A DNA stretch of 15,023 bases from Bacillota bacterium (lineage in GTDB: Bacteria > Bacillota > Clostridia > Christensenellales > CAG-138), in NCBI GenBank assembly GCA_023409435.1, contig JAEYHP010000009.1, positions 1 through 15,023 of the forward strand. Reading direction: 5' to 3'. Of the stretch, positions 13,489 to 15,023 are shown in pieces. Position numbers and translations under genes: made by a program. Within the stretch, counting starts at the first letter, position 1, and each line of letters opens with the position of its first letter. Below the pieces are notes generated by a model that saw only the letters and a program-made list of their open reading frames with translations, was not told the DNA's origin and made no database searches.

Positions 13489-14145
13489 ATGGTCTTTGTT
13501 TTCGATCCGAAGTTCGGGGATTGGATCATACGGGACTTAAGGCCTGAGGAGCCCATGCCGGGCAGCACAAACGGCCTATTGACCGTACGCGCGTTCCGGG
13601 GAAAAAGCGAATCCCCCATACTGTGGACGGATATCAGGGCCGTTGCCGCCGCAGAAAAATTGCTCTCTGGTGTAAGGCACCCCGTACGCTACGCATTCCG
13701 GCGCGTATCGGAAGGGGCTCATGTGGGGCAGTCCCCGCACTATGCGGGCCTGGCGTTTGATTTTGGTTATAACCTCAACAGTATCAGCCAGCTTTCGCTT
13801 GCGCGCCGCGCGCTTACGGTAGCGGGGTTTCAAAGCGTGGAGCCGCTGTTTACAACGCCAGGCTGGGTGCACGCTGAAATCAGCGTTTCGCCCCCGGCCA
13901 GCCTTTGTGGCGGGTATCCGCGTATCGAGCAGGGCATGCGGGGCGTGCACGTGTTCGTGCTGCAGGACGCTCTGCTGCAGCATGGGTTTTCTTCCTCCGG
14001 CCTGACCGGCTGTTTTTCCGCGTCCACCGCCTCGGACGTACGGCGTTTCCAGCAGAAGAACGGTCTGCCAACCACAGGGATTGTGGACGGGGCCACCTGG
14101 CAGACTCTGATGAAAACGCATACGGCCTGGAAAGCAGAAAAATAA
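13489..14145 (+). CDS. M15-like peptidase with C-terminal peptidoglycan-binding domain
   Basis: The 218-residue protein has an N-terminal M15/YcbK-like zinc peptidase domain (~25-133). SPHYAGLAFDFG (82-93) supplies H84 and D91, and WVHAEI (127-132) supplies H128. A peptidoglycan-binding type 1 repeat follows (~143-210), including DVRRFQQKNGLPTTGIVDGATWQTL. It should cleave peptidoglycan stem peptides while held on the wall by the binding domain. There is no signal peptide or membrane segment: the N-terminus, MVFVFDPKFGDWIIRDL, is not of secretory type. Such proteins reach the wall through holins, lysis or other routes, as with phage endolysins and some sporulation mother-cell lytic enzymes. 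The ATG is the first possible start, since an in-frame TGA lies two codons upstream; AGGGGG is 10 bases before it. No phage genes are nearby. Confidence 0.85.
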   Translation: MVFVFDPKFGDWIIRDLRPEEPMPGSTNGLLTVRAFRGKSESPILWTDIRAVAAAEKLLSGVRHPVRYAFRRVSEGAHVGQSPHYAGLAFDFGYNLNSISQLSLARRALTVAGFQSVEPLFTTPGWVHAEISVSPPASLCGGYPRIEQGMRGVHVFVLQDALLQHGFSSSGLTGCFSASTASDVRRFQQKNGLPTTGIVDGATWQTLMKTHTAWKAEK

Positions 14146-14164
14146 AAGAGGGCGCCGCCCTCTT
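14146..14164. terminator. Bidirectional terminator between the M15 gene and murI
   Basis: AAGAGGGC (14146-14153) pairs perfectly with GCCCTCTT (14157-14164) over a three-base loop. Leftward, for murI, it is followed by a strongly T-rich tract (TTTTATTTTT). Rightward, for the M15 gene, the following tract is poorer. It starts directly after the M15 stop codon and 25 bases after the murI stop. Confidence 0.8.
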
Positions 14165-14188
14165 ATCTCATTTCAATGTTTTTTTATA

Positions 14189-14992
14189 CTATAGCTCGAT
14201 TCCCTCGATCTGCATCGGCTGGTTGAGCAGCGCTTCAAACCGCAGGCGGTAGGTTTCCGGGTCCCCACTGGTGTGGAAGGAAACGCTGCCGATCCCCTGC
14301 GTATTCTCCAGGTCCCGTTCGCGCAGCACCTGACGCAGGGTATCAGCCGCGTCTTGTCCGCCGTCAAAAAAATGTGGGGAACCTTTAAAATGTCGCTCGC
14401 AATAAGCCGCGAGTTGCCGCTGAAAAAAGAGATAGTGCGTGCAGCCCAGCACAATGCCGTCCACCCGTTCTCCTTCATAGGGCGCAAGCGTTTCTTCTAA
14501 AATATCGGCATAGTCATCGGGATCGAACAAATTTGCTTCCACGCGGCGCACAAACTCCGCGCTGCAGGGGATGTTCTTGACTCTGTCGGAATCGGGCAAA
14601 GAGGCGTGAAGGGATAAATACCTTGGATGCGTGGCGGTCGCCCGGGTGGCCATCATTAAAATGATGCCGTTGCCCGGCGTCTCCGCGGCGGATAATATGG
14701 CGGGTTGTATGCCTACAATCGGAATGGAAGCTTCCTGCTGGAGTATGGGGAGCGCCACGGCGGTGGAGGTGTTGCACGCCAAAAGAACCGCCTTTACGCC
14801 CTGCTTGATAAAGTACTGCACCGCGTTGCCGGATAGGGCAAGTATCTCCTCTGCGCTGCGCGAGCCGTAGGGAGCGTTGTGGTTATCGCCGTAGTACAGG
14901 AAATCCTCTTTGGGGAGCATATGTAAGGCCTGGCGCAGCGTGGATACGCCGCCCAAGCCGCTGTCGAATATCCCGATGGGCCTTTTATCCAT
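14189..14992 (-). CDS. murI: Glutamate racemase MurI
   Basis: MurI interconverts L- and D-glutamate without a cofactor and supplies D-glutamate for peptidoglycan stem peptides. The 267-residue length is typical. GIFDSGLGG (7-15) holds the catalytic-site aspartate D10 and serine S11. ACNTSTA (72-78) carries the first catalytic cysteine C73, and LGCTHY (182-187) the second, C184, with H186. The substrate-proximal YYGDNHNAPYGSRS block (33-46) is intact. GGAGG lies 5 bases before the ATG. It converges on the peptidoglycan-binding M15 gene and they share a terminator. Its promoter lies beyond the right edge; 14993-15023 is only upstream flank. Confidence 0.96.
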   Translation of the reverse strand: MDKRPIGIFDSGLGGVSTLRQALHMLPKEDFLYYGDNHNAPYGSRSAEEILALSGNAVQYFIKQGVKAVLLACNTSTAVALPILQQEASIPIVGIQPAILSAAETPGNGIILMMATRATATHPRYLSLHASLPDSDRVKNIPCSAEFVRRVEANLFDPDDYADILEETLAPYEGERVDGIVLGCTHYLFFQRQLAAYCERHFKGSPHFFDGGQDAADTLRQVLRERDLENTQGIGSVSFHTSGDPETYRLRFEALLNQPMQIEGIEL

Positions 14993-15023
14993 GAAAGCCT
15001 CCAGTTGATCTGTATCACCGTGC

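Noticed and set aside
13489..14145. Prophage endolysin marking a phage insertion
   Set aside because: The neighbours (serA, murI) are housekeeping genes, there is no holin, integrase or att-like repeat, and base composition does not differ visibly.

Overview
The window reads as chromosomal DNA of a fairly GC-rich member of the Firmicutes/Clostridia. The grounds are AGGAGG-type ribosome binding sites, the prmA-rsmE-mtaB-HIT gene order, a VanW/YoaR-type cell-wall protein, a DUF4491 membrane protein and a serA-DUF1015 pair. A Christensenellales- or Oscillospirales-like host would fit, but that is inference. I see no rRNA, tRNA, CRISPR array, transposase or prophage module.

Layout, left to right. 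1-223: downstream flank of trmL with a leftward promoter and a strong RBS for a gene that starts at or just beyond the left edge. 224-685 (-): trmL. 686-914: divergent promoter region. 915-2705 (+): membrane-anchored VanW-family protein, closed by a terminator. 2776-6189 (+): a translation-related operon, prmA, rsmE, mtaB and a HIT hydrolase. 6190-6587: 398 bases without a gene. The first ~310 are a string of hairpins ending in a terminator; the rest is a promoter with a perfect operator-like palindrome. 6588-8286 (+): tightly coupled TetR regulator, cysteine-motif flavoprotein and DUF4491 protein. 8315-9106 (-): M15 peptidase lipoprotein. 9289-13221 (-): serA, DUF1015 and lysC, an amino-acid operon transcribed leftward. 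13222-13488: divergent regulatory region with a long serA leader and two dyads. 13489-14145 (+): M15-type peptidase with a C-terminal peptidoglycan-binding domain and no signal peptide. 14189-14992 (-): murI.

Three themes recur. RNA and ribosome modification: TrmL and MtaB modify tRNA, PrmA methylates L11 and RsmE methylates 16S rRNA. Cell-wall chemistry: the VanW protein, two unrelated-looking M15 peptidases and MurI. Serine and aspartate-family amino-acid entry: SerA, DUF1015 and LysC.

Most genes are ordinary. The parts worth a second look are non-coding: the structured segment after the HIT gene, the serA leader with its dyad over the -35 element, and a sigma-K-like promoter in front of the signal-less M15 protein. 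I found no clear defence or mobile system.
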